Below are positions 34,738-43,436 of a stretch of 64,000 nt of DNA, piece by piece. The number at the start of each line of letters is the position of its first letter. Position 1 is the first letter of the stretch. The stretch covers positions 62,001 through 126,000 of the forward strand of contig CAVAPB010000001.1 of assembly GCA_963590415.1 (NCBI GenBank). Reading direction: 5' to 3'. This DNA is from Fimenecus sp963590415. Its GTDB lineage: Bacteria > Bacillota > Clostridia > Oscillospirales > Acutalibacteraceae. The notes below the pieces were generated by a model. The model saw nothing but the letters and a program-made list of their open reading frames with translations, searched no databases and had not been told where the DNA came from. A program made the translations under genes and the position numbers.

Positions 34738-35280
34738 ATGAATATGGATAAAAAGAATCTTACCATGCCGAGATACAGGTTTAGGTGTATACTTGACATA
34801 ACTCCCGAGGACTTGCGCAAAATGGGAGCTAAGGCGGTTGGGCTTGATATTGACAATACCATAGCGCCGGACGGAACGCTGAAATTTGTTGACGGTATCC
34901 GTGAGTGGGTTGACAAAATTCAAAAGGCAGGCTTTCCGATTACCGTTATTTCAAACGGAACCTTTATAAGGGTTATACCCATTTCGAAATATCTCGGCGG
35001 CTTGCCGTACATACATCTCTCTATGAAACCGTTTCCCTTCGGGCTCAAAAAGGCGGCTAAGCGTATGGGCGTTGATATTTCAGAGCTTGCAATGATAGGC
35101 GATCAGCTTTTTTCGGATATAAAGGCAGCAAATCTCTGCGGAGCAATACCCGTAAGGGTCGACCCGCTTCCGACAAAGAGCCTTTATCCGCATTATTACG
35201 AATGGAAAAGCAAAAGAGAAGAGCCGATAATCAGAGAATTTGAAAAAAATCACGGCTACGGGGTTGACGGAAATGATTGA
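34738..35280 (+). CDS. YqeG family HAD-type phosphatase
   Basis: The 180-residue protein has HAD superfamily motifs: VGLDIDNTIAPDG (motif I, nucleophile Asp), TVISNGT (motif II), a Lys in SMKPFPFGLKKA, and IGDQLFSDIKAA (motif IV). No cap domain is evident. This fits the YqeG/PGP1-like group, whose plant and yeast relatives act on phosphatidylglycerophosphate. The bacterial substrate is not settled. GGAAAGG lies 6 bases before the ATG at 34738, so the longer frame from 34657, which runs through the rpsU terminator, is not used. It overlaps the next gene by 8 bases. Confidence 0.85.
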   Translation: MNMDKKNLTMPRYRFRCILDITPEDLRKMGAKAVGLDIDNTIAPDGTLKFVDGIREWVDKIQKAGFPITVISNGTFIRVIPISKYLGGLPYIHLSMKPFPFGLKKAAKRMGVDISELAMIGDQLFSDIKAANLCGAIPVRVDPLPTKSLYPHYYEWKSKREEPIIREFEKNHGYGVDGND

Positions 35281-36337
35281 CAAGCTTAAAGAATATCTTA
35301 AATCGGCACCGTTTGATGCGGCGTTGATAATTTCACCCGAAAACAGGTTTTATTTTACACGCTTTGCTTCATCCGACGGTTACCTTATAGCTACTGCTGA
35401 AAGGGCTGTGTTCATAACCGACGGCAGATACATAGAGGCTGCGCAAAAGACGGTTGATGGCTGCGAGGTTCTGCTCCAGACAAGGAGTATGTCGCAGATT
35501 AAGGATGCGCTTGCTTCGCTCGGAGCAAAAAGCGTTGCTGTCGAAGCGGACAGAATGACCCTGAAGCAGTATACGGACTTTGTGAGCGCTCTTGACGGAA
35601 TTGACATTGCAGCCGACGGCGTGTTTGACGCGGCAATAACGGACATAAGAAGCGTAAAGGATAAATCGGAAGTCGAAAAAATCATAAAAGCACAGAGAAT
35701 TGCCGAAGACGCGTTTAGACATATTCTGACCTTTATAAAAGAGGGCGTTACCGAAAAAGAGGTTGCGCTCGAGCTTGATTACTATATGCTTTCCCACGGG
35801 GCTGACGGTCTTTCATTTGATACGATAGCGATAAGCGGTAAGAATACATCGAAGCCGCACGGCGTACCGTCTGACAAAAAAATCGAAAAAGGCGACTTTG
35901 TCACAATGGATTTCGGCGCTGTTGTCGGGGGCTATCACAGCGATATGACAAGAACCGTTGCGGTAGGCTCCGTAAGCGAGGAACAGAGAACGGTTTACAA
36001 TACCGTTCTGGAGGCGCAGGCAAAGGCTCAGCTTGCCGCAAGGTCGGGAGAGCTGTGTAAAAATGTTGACCGTGCCGCAAGAGATGTTATCGAAAACGCA
36101 GGCTGCGGAGAATACTTCAACCATTCTACGGGACACGGCGTCGGTGTTGAAATTCATGAGTACCCGAATCTTTCCCCCGTGTGCGAAAAGGTGCTTAAGG
36201 CAGGCAATGTCGTAACGGATGAGCCGGGTATATATATTCCCGAAAGGTTCGGCGTGCGTATTGAGGATATGCTTCTGATAACCGAAAACGGCTGCGAAAA
36301 CCTTACGAGAGCGCCTAAAGAATTGATAATACTGTAA
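35273..36337 (+). CDS. M24 family Xaa-Pro aminopeptidase
   Basis: A pita-bread metallopeptidase of 354 residues that removes an N-terminal residue before proline. The creatinase N-terminal domain (residues 1-125) is followed by the catalytic domain. The five metal ligands are in TMDFGAVVGGYHSDMTR (two Asp; a family block), HSTGHGVGVEIHE (His), DEPGIYIPE (Glu) and RIEDMLL (Glu). The ATG at 35273 overlaps the end of yqeG by 8 bases. It precedes efp, the same order as in Bacillus (yqhT-efp), and could process Pro-rich peptides. Confidence 0.92.
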   Translation: MIDKLKEYLKSAPFDAALIISPENRFYFTRFASSDGYLIATAERAVFITDGRYIEAAQKTVDGCEVLLQTRSMSQIKDALASLGAKSVAVEADRMTLKQYTDFVSALDGIDIAADGVFDAAITDIRSVKDKSEVEKIIKAQRIAEDAFRHILTFIKEGVTEKEVALELDYYMLSHGADGLSFDTIAISGKNTSKPHGVPSDKKIEKGDFVTMDFGAVVGGYHSDMTRTVAVGSVSEEQRTVYNTVLEAQAKAQLAARSGELCKNVDRAARDVIENAGCGEYFNHSTGHGVGVEIHEYPNLSPVCEKVLKAGNVVTDEPGIYIPERFGVRIEDMLLITENGCENLTRAPKELIIL

Positions 36338-36344
36338 AAACTAC

Positions 36345-36373
36345 TTGAAAAATATTCGAATATAGGATAAAAT
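36345..36373 (+). promoter_or_regulatory. Promoter of efp
   Basis: TTGAAA (36345-36350), 17 bases, TAAAAT (36368-36373). Confidence 0.7.
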
Positions 36374-36429
36374 AAAATTGTAAAATTATGTTTCGCATTT
36401 AAGTATGCGGAAAAATGGAGGATTTATTT

Positions 36430-36990
36430 ATGATTTCAGCTGGTGATTTCAGAAACGGCGTAACATTTGAGGAGGACGGCCAGGTGCTTCAGGTCGTTGA
36501 GTTCCAGCATGTTAAACCCGGTAAGGGCGCCGCTTTTGTCAGAACAAAAACAAAGAATGTTATTACGGGTGCGGTAGTTGAAAAGAGCTACAACCCCACG
36601 GCAAAGTTCCCGACAGCGTTTATAGAGAGAAAGGATATGGAATATTCCTACGCTGACGGCGACCTCTATTACTTTATGGATACTGAATCCTATGAGCTTG
36701 TACCGATTAACGCAAGCGACCTTTCCGATAACTTTAAGTTTGTTAAGGAAAATATGGTTTGTAAAATCCTTTCTTACAAGGGAAAGGTTTTCGGCGTAGA
36801 GCCCCCCACATTCGTAGTTCTTGAGGTTACAAAGACAGAACCCGGATTCAAGGGCGATACCGCTACAAACGCAACAAAGCCCGCAACGCTTGAGACGGGC
36901 GCCGAAATTAAGGTTCCGCTTTTCATCAACGAGGGCGAAACAATTCAGATTGACACCAGAACAGGCGAGTACATGGGACGCGCTAACTAA
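36430..36990 (+). CDS. efp: Elongation factor P
   Basis: EF-P enters stalled ribosomes and helps form peptide bonds at polyproline. The 186-residue protein has three beta-barrel domains. The loop that reaches the peptidyl-transferase centre reads VKPGKGAAFV (residues 29-38), with Lys at the tip position that is modified in many bacteria. The C-terminal signature is GAEIKVPLFINEGETIQIDTRTGEYMGR, a family block. GGAGGA precedes ATG 36430; the frame is open 15 bases further but that lies in the Shine-Dalgarno. Polyproline-like repeats in the kinase and lipoprotein of this window would be natural clients. Confidence 0.96.
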   Translation: MISAGDFRNGVTFEEDGQVLQVVEFQHVKPGKGAAFVRTKTKNVITGAVVEKSYNPTAKFPTAFIERKDMEYSYADGDLYYFMDTESYELVPINASDLSDNFKFVKENMVCKILSYKGKVFGVEPPTFVVLEVTKTEPGFKGDTATNATKPATLETGAEIKVPLFINEGETIQIDTRTGEYMGRAN

Positions 36991-37002
36991 AGGAGGTATT
37001 TT

Positions 37003-37437
37003 ATGATGACAGTTACTGAAAAAGCAGCATACCTTAAAGGACTTGCATCGGGTCTTGCTCTTGATGAAAATAAGCCCGAAACAAAGCTTATCAATGCAAT
37101 GATGGATGTGATCGACGACCTTGCTCTTTCGGTTGCAGACCTTGAGGACGAAATAGCCCTTGTTACGGAACAGCTTGACGCCGTTGACGAGGATCTTGAT
37201 TCTCTTGAGGAATTTGTTTATGAGGACGATTTTGATTGCTGTGATTGCGATGATTGCTGCGATGACGATGAGATGTACGAGGTTGAGTGCCCCGCTTGCC
37301 ATGAAATAGTTGAATTCGACGAGGATTCGATTCTTGACGGCTTTGCAGAGTGCCCGAACTGCGGCGAAAGCCTTGAGTTCGACCTTGACGGTTGCGATTG
37401 CGAGGATTGCGACTGTTGTGAGGACGATGAGGACTGA
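37003..37437 (+). CDS. CD1247-type acidic zinc-ribbon protein
   Basis: The 144-residue protein combines a helical N-terminal domain (TEKAAYLKGLASGLALDE, known from clostridial CD1247-like proteins) with a very acidic, Cys-rich linker (FDCCDCDDCCDDDE around residues 77-90). A CPAC...CPNC zinc ribbon follows at 98-118, and a second acidic Cys tail (CDCEDCDCCEDDED) ends the protein. AAAGGAGG lies before the ATG. It is 12 bases after efp and probably co-transcribed. Function is unknown. The Cys pairs suggest metal binding. A terminator follows. Confidence 0.8.
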   Translation: MMTVTEKAAYLKGLASGLALDENKPETKLINAMMDVIDDLALSVADLEDEIALVTEQLDAVDEDLDSLEEFVYEDDFDCCDCDDCCDDDEMYEVECPACHEIVEFDEDSILDGFAECPNCGESLEFDLDGCDCEDCDCCEDDED

Positions 37438-37453
37438 TTTTTAATCAGATTTC

Positions 37454-37489
37454 AAGCGAGAGCTCAGTTGAGCTCTCGCTTATTTTTTT
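37454..37489 (+). terminator. Terminator after the CD1247-type gene
   Basis: AAGCGAGAGCTCA/TGAGCTCTCGCTT stem with a 2-base loop, then a run of seven T. Confidence 0.92.
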
Positions 37490-37490
37490 A

Positions 37491-38249
37491 TCACTGCTTG
37501 ATTTGCCTGCCCGTGCCGTCGATTTTATAGGGCTCGGGATAGATAAGCTGTGAAACGCTCACAAAGGAATATCCGTCCGCCGAAAGTGATGCGAGAATTT
37601 TCTCAAGCGCTTCCGGCGTGTTTTTTACATCGTTGTGGAACAAAATCACAGAGCCGTTTTCGGTTGCGGAGAGCACCCGCTTTGTCATTTCATCGCAGGA
37701 TATGCCTCGCCAATCAAGCGAGTCCACTGACCACTGAACGGTTATCATATTTGCTTTTTCAGCGGCGGCTTCGCTTGCGTCGGTGTAGTCGCCGGACGGA
37801 GAGCGCAGAAGCTTCGGCGTTTCCCCCGTTATGCTTTCAAGCACGGTGTTGCACTTGTTTATGTCGTCTGAAACTTCATTTTCCTCAAGAGTGCTGTATG
37901 CGGTGTGGTTGTAAGAATGGTTTGCGATTTCGTGTCCCGAGTCGTAAAGCTTTTTGACGCTTTCGGGATATTTCTGCGCCCATTCCCCGACAATGAAAAA
38001 TGTTGCTTTTGCGTTGTGTGAGGCAAGTATCTCGATAAGCCTGTCAGTGTCCGAATCGCCCCAGGCGGCGTCAAAGGTTACGGCAACACGCTTTTCGTCC
38101 GTTTCGACGCAATATATCGGAATAAGCTTTTTCGCAGAGGCACCCGTCTGCACCGTGCCGTCTGTAACGCAGGCTGCGGCAACAGAAACGGCAAGGCAGA
38201 AAACGGATATAATGAATATGGCTTTTTTAGTGATTATCATATATTTCAA
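37491..38249 (-). CDS. Polysaccharide deacetylase (NodB homology domain)
   Basis: A secreted or membrane-anchored carbohydrate esterase 4 protein. The N-terminus has Lys-Lys followed by a hydrophobic segment (AIFIISVFCLAVSVAAA). NodB motifs: VAVTFDAAWGDSDT (catalytic and metal Asp), GHEIANHSYNH (metal His pair), LLRSPSGDYT (Arg motif), DSLDWRG, and ILFHND at the end. In the PdaA/PdaB spore group such enzymes trim N-acetylated glycans. The start is chosen at TTG 38249, 9 bases after GGAG; ATG 38258 abuts the Shine-Dalgarno and ATG 38240 is too far. It converges with the efp operon. Confidence 0.85.
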   Translation of the reverse strand: MKYMIITKKAIFIISVFCLAVSVAAACVTDGTVQTGASAKKLIPIYCVETDEKRVAVTFDAAWGDSDTDRLIEILASHNAKATFFIVGEWAQKYPESVKKLYDSGHEIANHSYNHTAYSTLEENEVSDDINKCNTVLESITGETPKLLRSPSGDYTDASEAAAEKANMITVQWSVDSLDWRGISCDEMTKRVLSATENGSVILFHNDVKNTPEALEKILASLSADGYSFVSVSQLIYPEPYKIDGTGRQIKQ

Positions 38250-38322
38250 AGCTCTCATCTCCTTTGCAAAAGTATATTTCGGCAAGTGAAGAAAAATACG
38301 GGAGAAAAGCATATTTTCCTTA

Positions 38323-38350
38323 TTGACATTGCAATACTTAGTGCTATAAT
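38323..38350 (+). promoter_or_regulatory. Promoter of trkA-trkH
   Basis: TTGACA (38323-38328), 16 bases, TATAAT (38345-38350). Confidence 0.8.
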
Positions 38351-38394
38351 ATACACAAATTTGGTTATCAAATTACATTTAAGGAGATATGGAT

Positions 38395-39753
38395 ATGAAA
38401 ATCGTTATTGCCGGAGCAGGCAGAATCGGTTATTCCATTGCACACGAGCTTTCTAAGGAAAATCATGACATTACGGTGGTTGAGCAGGATGAAAGACGGC
38501 TTAAAGAGGTTGAAAACAGTCTTGATGTCATGACCTTTGCGGGAAACGCCGCAAGCTATGAAACGCTCAACCAACTCCAGCTCAAGGACACGGACTTGCT
38601 TATTGCAGCTATGAGAGAGGACGAGCTCAATATGCTTTGCTGCCTTACTGCAAAGAAGCTCGGCGTCAAGCACACTATAGCGCGAGTCAGAAATCGTGAT
38701 TATTTCAGACAGACGGAGTTTTTGAAGGACGACTTGGGACTTACCATGACATTTAATCCCGAGGAGGATACGGCAAGCGACATTTCGAGAATCCTCAGAT
38801 TTCCGTCGGCGTCAAAGGTTGAGTCATTTGCAAACAGCAAGGCGGAATCGGTTGAAATCAGAGTCGGCGAGTCTAATCCGCTTGTCAATATGAAGCTGTA
38901 CGACCTGAAAACAAAGACAGACGCCAACATTCTCGCCTGTGCGGTGGCGCGAGGCAATGATGTGTTTATACCGAGAGGCGATTTTGAGATAAAAGCCGGA
39001 GACAGGATAAATATTGTAGGTTCATATAAGGAAATAAACAAGTTTATAAAGAAACTCGGCGGCCACAGACACGGCGCAAAGACCGTGCTCATCCTCGGCG
39101 GAGGAAATATTACTTATTATCTTGCAAAACAGCTTGCAAATCTCGGCCTTACGATAAAAATAATAGAAAAGGACAAAAAGGCGTGCGAGAAATTCAAGAC
39201 AGCATTCCCGAAGGCAAATGTTGTGCTTGCCGACGGTACGAATCCCGAAATTCTCGACGAAGAGGGCATCGGTGCCGCAGACGCCTTTGTTGCGATAACG
39301 GGTGATGACGAGGATAATGTTATCAGTTCAATGTTCGCAATGTCTTTGGGCGTTGAGAAGGTAATTGCAAAGGTAAAGGAAAGTCATATAATCAGAATGC
39401 TTGCGGGAAACGATATCGACAGCATTGTTCAACCGTCAAGCATAGCAACGCAAAAGATTGTGCGTTATGTCCGTTCGATGCAAAACGCTTACGATTCAAG
39501 CCTTGATTCGCTTTACTATATTTTTGAGCGCAAGGTCGAAATAATGGAACTCAAGGTAAACGAAAACGCAGATTATCTTGACATACCCATTAAAAAGCTC
39601 AATGTTCACGACGACGCAATCATTGCTTCGATAATCAGAAACGGCACCTGCATTATTCCGTCCGGAGAAGATGTTATTAAGGCGGGCGATGATGTTATAA
39701 TCGCTACTACTCATAAGGGCATAACAAAGCTTGATAAGGTTTTGGAGGCCTGA
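38395..39753 (+). CDS. trkA: Trk-type potassium uptake regulatory subunit TrkA
   Basis: The 452-residue cytoplasmic gating protein of the Trk K+ channel has two RCK (TrkA-N) Rossmann domains, each beginning with a nucleotide-binding glycine motif: VIAGAGRIGYSIA at residues 4-16 and VLILGGGNITYYLA around 230. A TrkA-C domain follows each one. The ATG at 38395 is 8 bases after AAGGAG, and the ATG at 38389 would be too close. trkH starts 2 bases after its stop, so the two subunits are made together. Confidence 0.95.
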   Translation: MKIVIAGAGRIGYSIAHELSKENHDITVVEQDERRLKEVENSLDVMTFAGNAASYETLNQLQLKDTDLLIAAMREDELNMLCCLTAKKLGVKHTIARVRNRDYFRQTEFLKDDLGLTMTFNPEEDTASDISRILRFPSASKVESFANSKAESVEIRVGESNPLVNMKLYDLKTKTDANILACAVARGNDVFIPRGDFEIKAGDRINIVGSYKEINKFIKKLGGHRHGAKTVLILGGGNITYYLAKQLANLGLTIKIIEKDKKACEKFKTAFPKANVVLADGTNPEILDEEGIGAADAFVAITGDDEDNVISSMFAMSLGVEKVIAKVKESHIIRMLAGNDIDSIVQPSSIATQKIVRYVRSMQNAYDSSLDSLYYIFERKVEIMELKVNENADYLDIPIKKLNVHDDAIIASIIRNGTCIIPSGEDVIKAGDDVIIATTHKGITKLDKVLEA

Positions 39754-39755
39754 TT

Positions 39756-41210
39756 ATGAATTACAAAATGATATTTAAGATGCTCGGGCGAGTTTCCGGA
39801 ATTGAGGCGGCTCTTATGGTTATCCCGATGCTGGTTGCGCTCGGATACGGAGAGAGCATTAAGGGCTTTGCGGTCGGAATAGGCGTTGCGGTTGCGGTTT
39901 GTTTGATTTTTGCGATTGCGACAAGACGGTGCAACGGAAAGATATTTTCAAAGGAGGGCTTGACCTCGGTCGCTCTCTGTTGGGTGCTTATTTCGTTGGT
40001 AGGAGCTATTCCGTTTACGGTTGACGGGGCAATTCCCAATTATATTGACGCCGTGTTTGAAACGGTTTCCGGCTTCACGACAACGGGCTCAAGCATACTT
40101 ACCGATGTTGAGGCTCTCGGAAAAGGGATGCTGTTTTGGAGAAGCTTTACACATTGGATCGGCGGTATGGGCATACTTGTATTTATGATGGCGGTTGTGC
40201 CGATGTCCAAGGAATATTCGATGCATATTATGCGTGCGGAGGTGCCGGGACCCGAGGCGGGAAAGCTTACACCCAAAATTCAGCGTTCGTCGCTTATCCT
40301 TTACCTTATATATGTATTCCTTACATTTGCCGAAACGGTTGCGCTTTTGCTTTGCAAGATGCCTTTGTTTGACTCGGTTGTCCATGCATTCGGCACGGCG
40401 GGCACGGGCGGTTTCGGAATTAAGAACGCAAGCGTAGGAGCGTACGCAAATCCTGCCGCCGAGGTTGTAATAGCGGTATTTATGTTCCTGTTCGGAATAA
40501 ATTTTAATCTGTATTTCTATTTGCTGATGAGAAAGATAAGAACGGCGCTTTTCAATGAGGAGCTTTGGTGGTATATCGGCATTGTTGCCTTTTCAACGCT
40601 TTCGATTGCGTATAATTTAAGGACTGTTTATCCCAAGGCTGCCGATTGCCTGCGTTACTCGTTCTTTCAGGTCTCGTCGATTATATCAACAACGGGATAT
40701 TCAACGGCGAATTTTGATTTGTGGCCCGAATACAGCAAAACGCTGATAGCCTTTCTCATATTTATCGGCGCCTGTGCGGGAAGCACCGCCGGCGGCATAA
40801 AGGTGTCGAGGCTTGTGATTTTGTTCAAATCGTCAATAGCTGAGTTCAGACACATGCTCCATCCCCGTTCATATAATATCATCAGGGTTAACGGTAAAAA
40901 TGTCAGCAAGGAAACGCTTCATAATGTGCTTGTTTTCTTTTCGCTTTATGTGATGATTTTTACTGTTTCCTGCGTGATAATCGGAGCGGTTGACGGCTTT
41001 GATTTTGTAACGACATTTACGGGAGTTGCGACCTGTATCTCAAATGTCGGTCCCGGTCTTTCGCTGGTAGGACCTATGGGCAACTTCTCAATATTCTCCC
41101 CCGTGTCCAAAATACTTTTGAGTATTTGTATGCTTATGGGAAGGCTTGAGATATTCCCTATAGTTGTTCTTTTCTATCCGATTACATGGAAAAAGAGCGG
41201 ACAGTTCTGA
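39756..41210 (+). CDS. trkH: Trk-type potassium uptake channel subunit TrkH
   Basis: The 484-residue K+ translocating subunit has four M1-P-M2 repeats, with selectivity-filter glycines in SGFTTTGSS, GTAGTGGFG, ISTTGYST and TCISNVGPG, as in TrkH/KtrB. About ten hydrophobic segments. Together with TrkA, encoded directly upstream, it forms the nucleotide-gated K+ uptake system. A hairpin terminator shared with the convergent AraC gene follows. Confidence 0.95.
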   Translation: MNYKMIFKMLGRVSGIEAALMVIPMLVALGYGESIKGFAVGIGVAVAVCLIFAIATRRCNGKIFSKEGLTSVALCWVLISLVGAIPFTVDGAIPNYIDAVFETVSGFTTTGSSILTDVEALGKGMLFWRSFTHWIGGMGILVFMMAVVPMSKEYSMHIMRAEVPGPEAGKLTPKIQRSSLILYLIYVFLTFAETVALLLCKMPLFDSVVHAFGTAGTGGFGIKNASVGAYANPAAEVVIAVFMFLFGINFNLYFYLLMRKIRTALFNEELWWYIGIVAFSTLSIAYNLRTVYPKAADCLRYSFFQVSSIISTTGYSTANFDLWPEYSKTLIAFLIFIGACAGSTAGGIKVSRLVILFKSSIAEFRHMLHPRSYNIIRVNGKNVSKETLHNVLVFFSLYVMIFTVSCVIIGAVDGFDFVTTFTGVATCISNVGPGLSLVGPMGNFSIFSPVSKILLSICMLMGRLEIFPIVVLFYPITWKKSGQF

Positions 41211-41222
41211 TGAGGGTATACA

Positions 41223-41266
41223 ACAAAAGCGTTACGGTCGTCTTTGACTGTAACGCTTGTTTTTTT
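41223..41266. terminator. Bidirectional terminator between trkH and the AraC gene
   Basis: AAGCGTTAC/GTAACGCTT stem with a 14-base loop and T-rich tracts on both sides (GTTTTTTTA on plus, TTTTGTTGT on minus). Confidence 0.82.
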
Positions 41267-42017
41267 ATGTCTTTACAAGAGCGACATATTCTCTCGGGGT
41301 TATGCCGTATTCTTTTTTGAAAAGTGAAATAAAATGGGATTGACTTGAAAAGCCGAGAACCTCGCATACCCTGTCGTTGTCGCAGTCCTCCCACAGGAGC
41401 GTCTGCGCAAGCTCAAGCTTTTGATGGGTAATGTAGGTGCTTAAGTTTACGCCCATCTCATCCTTGAAAAGCTTTGAGAGGTAGTCGCTTGAAAGCTTGC
41501 AATGCTCGGCGACGCTGTTTACGGTTAGCTTTTTGCCGATATTTTTATTTATATATGCTACGCATTTGCGTATGTGCGGTGAATAGTTTAGATTTTTTCT
41601 GCAAAGGCTTACCTTGTTTGTAAGCTCGATTGCGGCGTCGACAATAAGCGAATTGACGCCGGATTTGGTTCTGCACCTGTCAACCCTTTGTATGAAATCG
41701 TCGGAAAAGGTGTACGCAGTGTTTTCTGCCAGTCCGCCCTGAATTGCGTAACGGGTGGCAAGCGTTATAAAGCTCACCGCCATGTATTTTTGCTGCTTTA
41801 TCTCATCGTCCGACATCTGACCGACGGTGATGTTCTGCACGCCGAGCTGCTTCATCTCAAAAATCAGCTTTTTCAGGTCGCCCTGCTTAAGACAGGAAAA
41901 CAGACGAATTTCGTCTCTGTACGGGGTGTGATAGAGGTTGCCTGTAAGAGCTTTTGACTTTGATTTGGCAATATCCCTCGGTATGATTTTTATGCTCATA
42001 AGCTCGTCATAGTCCAT
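41265..42017 (-). CDS. AraC-family transcriptional regulator
   Basis: The 250-residue regulator has a C-terminal AraC/XylS double HTH domain (residues 150-248): LTVNSVAEHCKLSSDYLSKLF for the first HTH and VCEVLGFSSQSHFISLFKKEYGITP for the second, given here as family blocks. The N-terminal 140 residues are helical and lack a cupin pattern, so the effector is unknown. AGAGGTGAT lies before the ATG. It is downstream of the HAD gene on the same strand but has its own promoter. Confidence 0.9.
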   Translation of the reverse strand: MDYDELMSIKIIPRDIAKSKSKALTGNLYHTPYRDEIRLFSCLKQGDLKKLIFEMKQLGVQNITVGQMSDDEIKQQKYMAVSFITLATRYAIQGGLAENTAYTFSDDFIQRVDRCRTKSGVNSLIVDAAIELTNKVSLCRKNLNYSPHIRKCVAYINKNIGKKLTVNSVAEHCKLSSDYLSKLFKDEMGVNLSTYITHQKLELAQTLLWEDCDNDRVCEVLGFSSQSHFISLFKKEYGITPREYVALVKT

Positions 42018-42034
42018 CGTATCACCTCTTTTTA

Positions 42035-42063
42035 AGAATACACGATAAATTGCATTCCGTCAA
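42035..42063 (-). promoter_or_regulatory. Promoter of the AraC-family gene
   Basis: Minus strand TTGACG (42063-42058), 17 bases, TATTCT (42040-42035). Confidence 0.55.
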
Positions 42064-42120
42064 CATATGTAGAATTTTAATATCGGCAATCTGATATTTG
42101 ATATGATTTATGATATTTTG

Positions 42121-42807
42121 TTACATATTCTTCAGCAGATCGGGAATTTGCGACAAAGCGGAAGCTTCAAAATCGGGCGTTATATCGGTGCGGTTTTCGC
42201 AACAGCTTTGATTGAACCAAATTGTTTTAATGCCTGCATTTTTGCCGCCTTTGATGTCGGAGGTGAGGCTATCGCCTATTATAACCGCCTGTGATTTGTC
42301 AAAGTGTGTGATTTTTGCAAAGCATTTGTCGAAAAATCCTTTATCGGGCTTGTTGCAGCCGATTTGCTCGGAAATGAAAACCTTGTCAAAATACTTTTTA
42401 ATTCCTGCGCTGTCAAGGCGGCTGTTTTGTACACGCTGCGCACCGTTTGAGGCGAGGAAAAGGGAATATTTTCCGTAAAGCGCTTCGAGAAGCTCTTCGG
42501 CACCGTCTATAAACCAATGCCCTATGCCGAGCCTGCTTTCATAATAATGTGTAAATTCCGCAGGCGAAATGTCAAAACCCAATTCCGAAAAAAGAATTCT
42601 GTAACGCTCGGTTTTGACCTGTTCTCTTGTGAGTTCGCCCCTCTCGAGGCGTTCCCACTGCGCTTTGTTTATTTCGTGGTAGCGGTCGAGAATGTTTTTC
42701 TCAGGGGAAATGCCGAAATGTGTAAGAGCGGTTGAAAGCGCCGATTTTTCGGCTTCGCGAAAATCAAGCAGCGTGTCGTCCAAATCCAAAAATACAAATT
42801 TAATCAT
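42121..42807 (-). CDS. HAD family hydrolase, YjjG-like (pyrimidine nucleotidase type)
   Basis: The 228-residue protein has HAD motif I FLDLDDTLLDF at residues 5-15, a helical C1 cap, motif II LASNGA, Lys in GCNKPDKGFF, and motif IV IIGDSLTSDIKGG. The pattern matches the YjjG/YfnB group, which dephosphorylates (non-canonical) pyrimidine nucleotides in E. coli. The precise substrate here is not shown. ATG 42807 follows AAGGAGAACTCA; the 13-residue upstream extension lacks a Shine-Dalgarno. There is no obvious link to the AraC regulator downstream. Confidence 0.88.
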   Translation of the reverse strand: MIKFVFLDLDDTLLDFREAEKSALSTALTHFGISPEKNILDRYHEINKAQWERLERGELTREQVKTERYRILFSELGFDISPAEFTHYYESRLGIGHWFIDGAEELLEALYGKYSLFLASNGAQRVQNSRLDSAGIKKYFDKVFISEQIGCNKPDKGFFDKCFAKITHFDKSQAVIIGDSLTSDIKGGKNAGIKTIWFNQSCCENRTDITPDFEASALSQIPDLLKNM

Positions 42808-42866
42808 TGAGTTCTCCTTGTCGGATAATATAGGATATTGTAGCATACCGTTTGAAGTTTTGCAAA

Positions 42867-42896
42867 GAAAAAAGACCGCATAAAGCGGTCTTTTTT
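42867..42896. terminator. Bidirectional hairpin terminator
   Basis: AAAAAAGACCGC/GCGGTCTTTTTT, perfect 12-bp stem with a 5-base loop. On the minus strand it ends the short transcript of the 40-residue gene at 43001-43123. Confidence 0.85.
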
Positions 42897-43000
42897 CTTA
42901 AAAAGGGGGTTAGGATTCTATATGAAAAAGTGTAATGGTTATATGTAAACTCGCCGAAGCGAGATTAAAGCTCTAAGGTTAAGGGTGAACTCCCGTGTCA

Positions 43001-43123
43001 TTAAAGTGACATTGCGTAGAGTTCGATAGCCTTAAGGAATGTTTTCCAGGAGAATTTTTTGCTGACCTCAATGTCTTTGATAAGTCTGAGCTTTTCTTCT
43101 GTTGCGTATCTGTCAACTGTCAT
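43001..43123 (-). CDS. 40-residue small protein with its own promoter and terminator
   Basis: A short frame on the minus strand encodes 40 residues: it begins MTVDRYATEEKLRLIKDIEV and ends with AIELYAMSL. It has a strong Shine-Dalgarno AGAGAGGTGA 5 bases before the ATG, a near-consensus promoter 30-60 bases upstream and a strong terminator about 105 bases after the stop. The peptide is charged and helical with a hydrophobic, Trp-containing second half (FSWKTFLKAIELYAM), which suggests an amphipathic helix. I do not recognise a family. The complete transcription unit makes it convincing despite its size. The 3' leader-like part has a CTCGC-TTCG-GCGAG hairpin. Confidence 0.7.
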   Translation of the reverse strand: MTVDRYATEEKLRLIKDIEVSKKFSWKTFLKAIELYAMSL

Positions 43124-43155
43124 TTTTGTCACCTCTCTTTCTCTGTTGTGAGTGT

Positions 43156-43184
43156 ATGATAACACCTTTTGTAATATTTGTCAA
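43156..43184 (-). promoter_or_regulatory. Promoter of the 40-residue gene
   Basis: Minus strand TTGACA (43184-43179), 17 bases, TATCAT (43161-43156). The bases from 43185 to 43371 hold no supported gene. Confidence 0.78.
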
Positions 43185-43371
43185 GACTTTTTTCACAAAA
43201 AATTATTAAAATATTTGTGCAATATGATTAAGAAAATATGAACAAAACGCTTAAAGCATACTACGCGCAGACTGTAAGCCTTGATAATGCGTTGGTTTGC
43301 GTAAAAAACGGTGAGTGGAAATTCACCCAAAATTTCTTTTCGATTTGGCATAATGACGAAAAATTTTTTGC

Positions 43372-43413
43372 AAAAAATAATGACCGAAATCGGACGAGAC
43401 GACTTCGGTCATT
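43372..43413 (-). terminator. Terminator of the DUF3048 gene
   Basis: Minus strand AATGACCGAAGTCG/CGATTTCGGTCATT stem followed by ATTTTTTGC. Confidence 0.85.
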
Positions 43414-43436
43414 AAAAGGAGAGAAAACCTTGAGTG

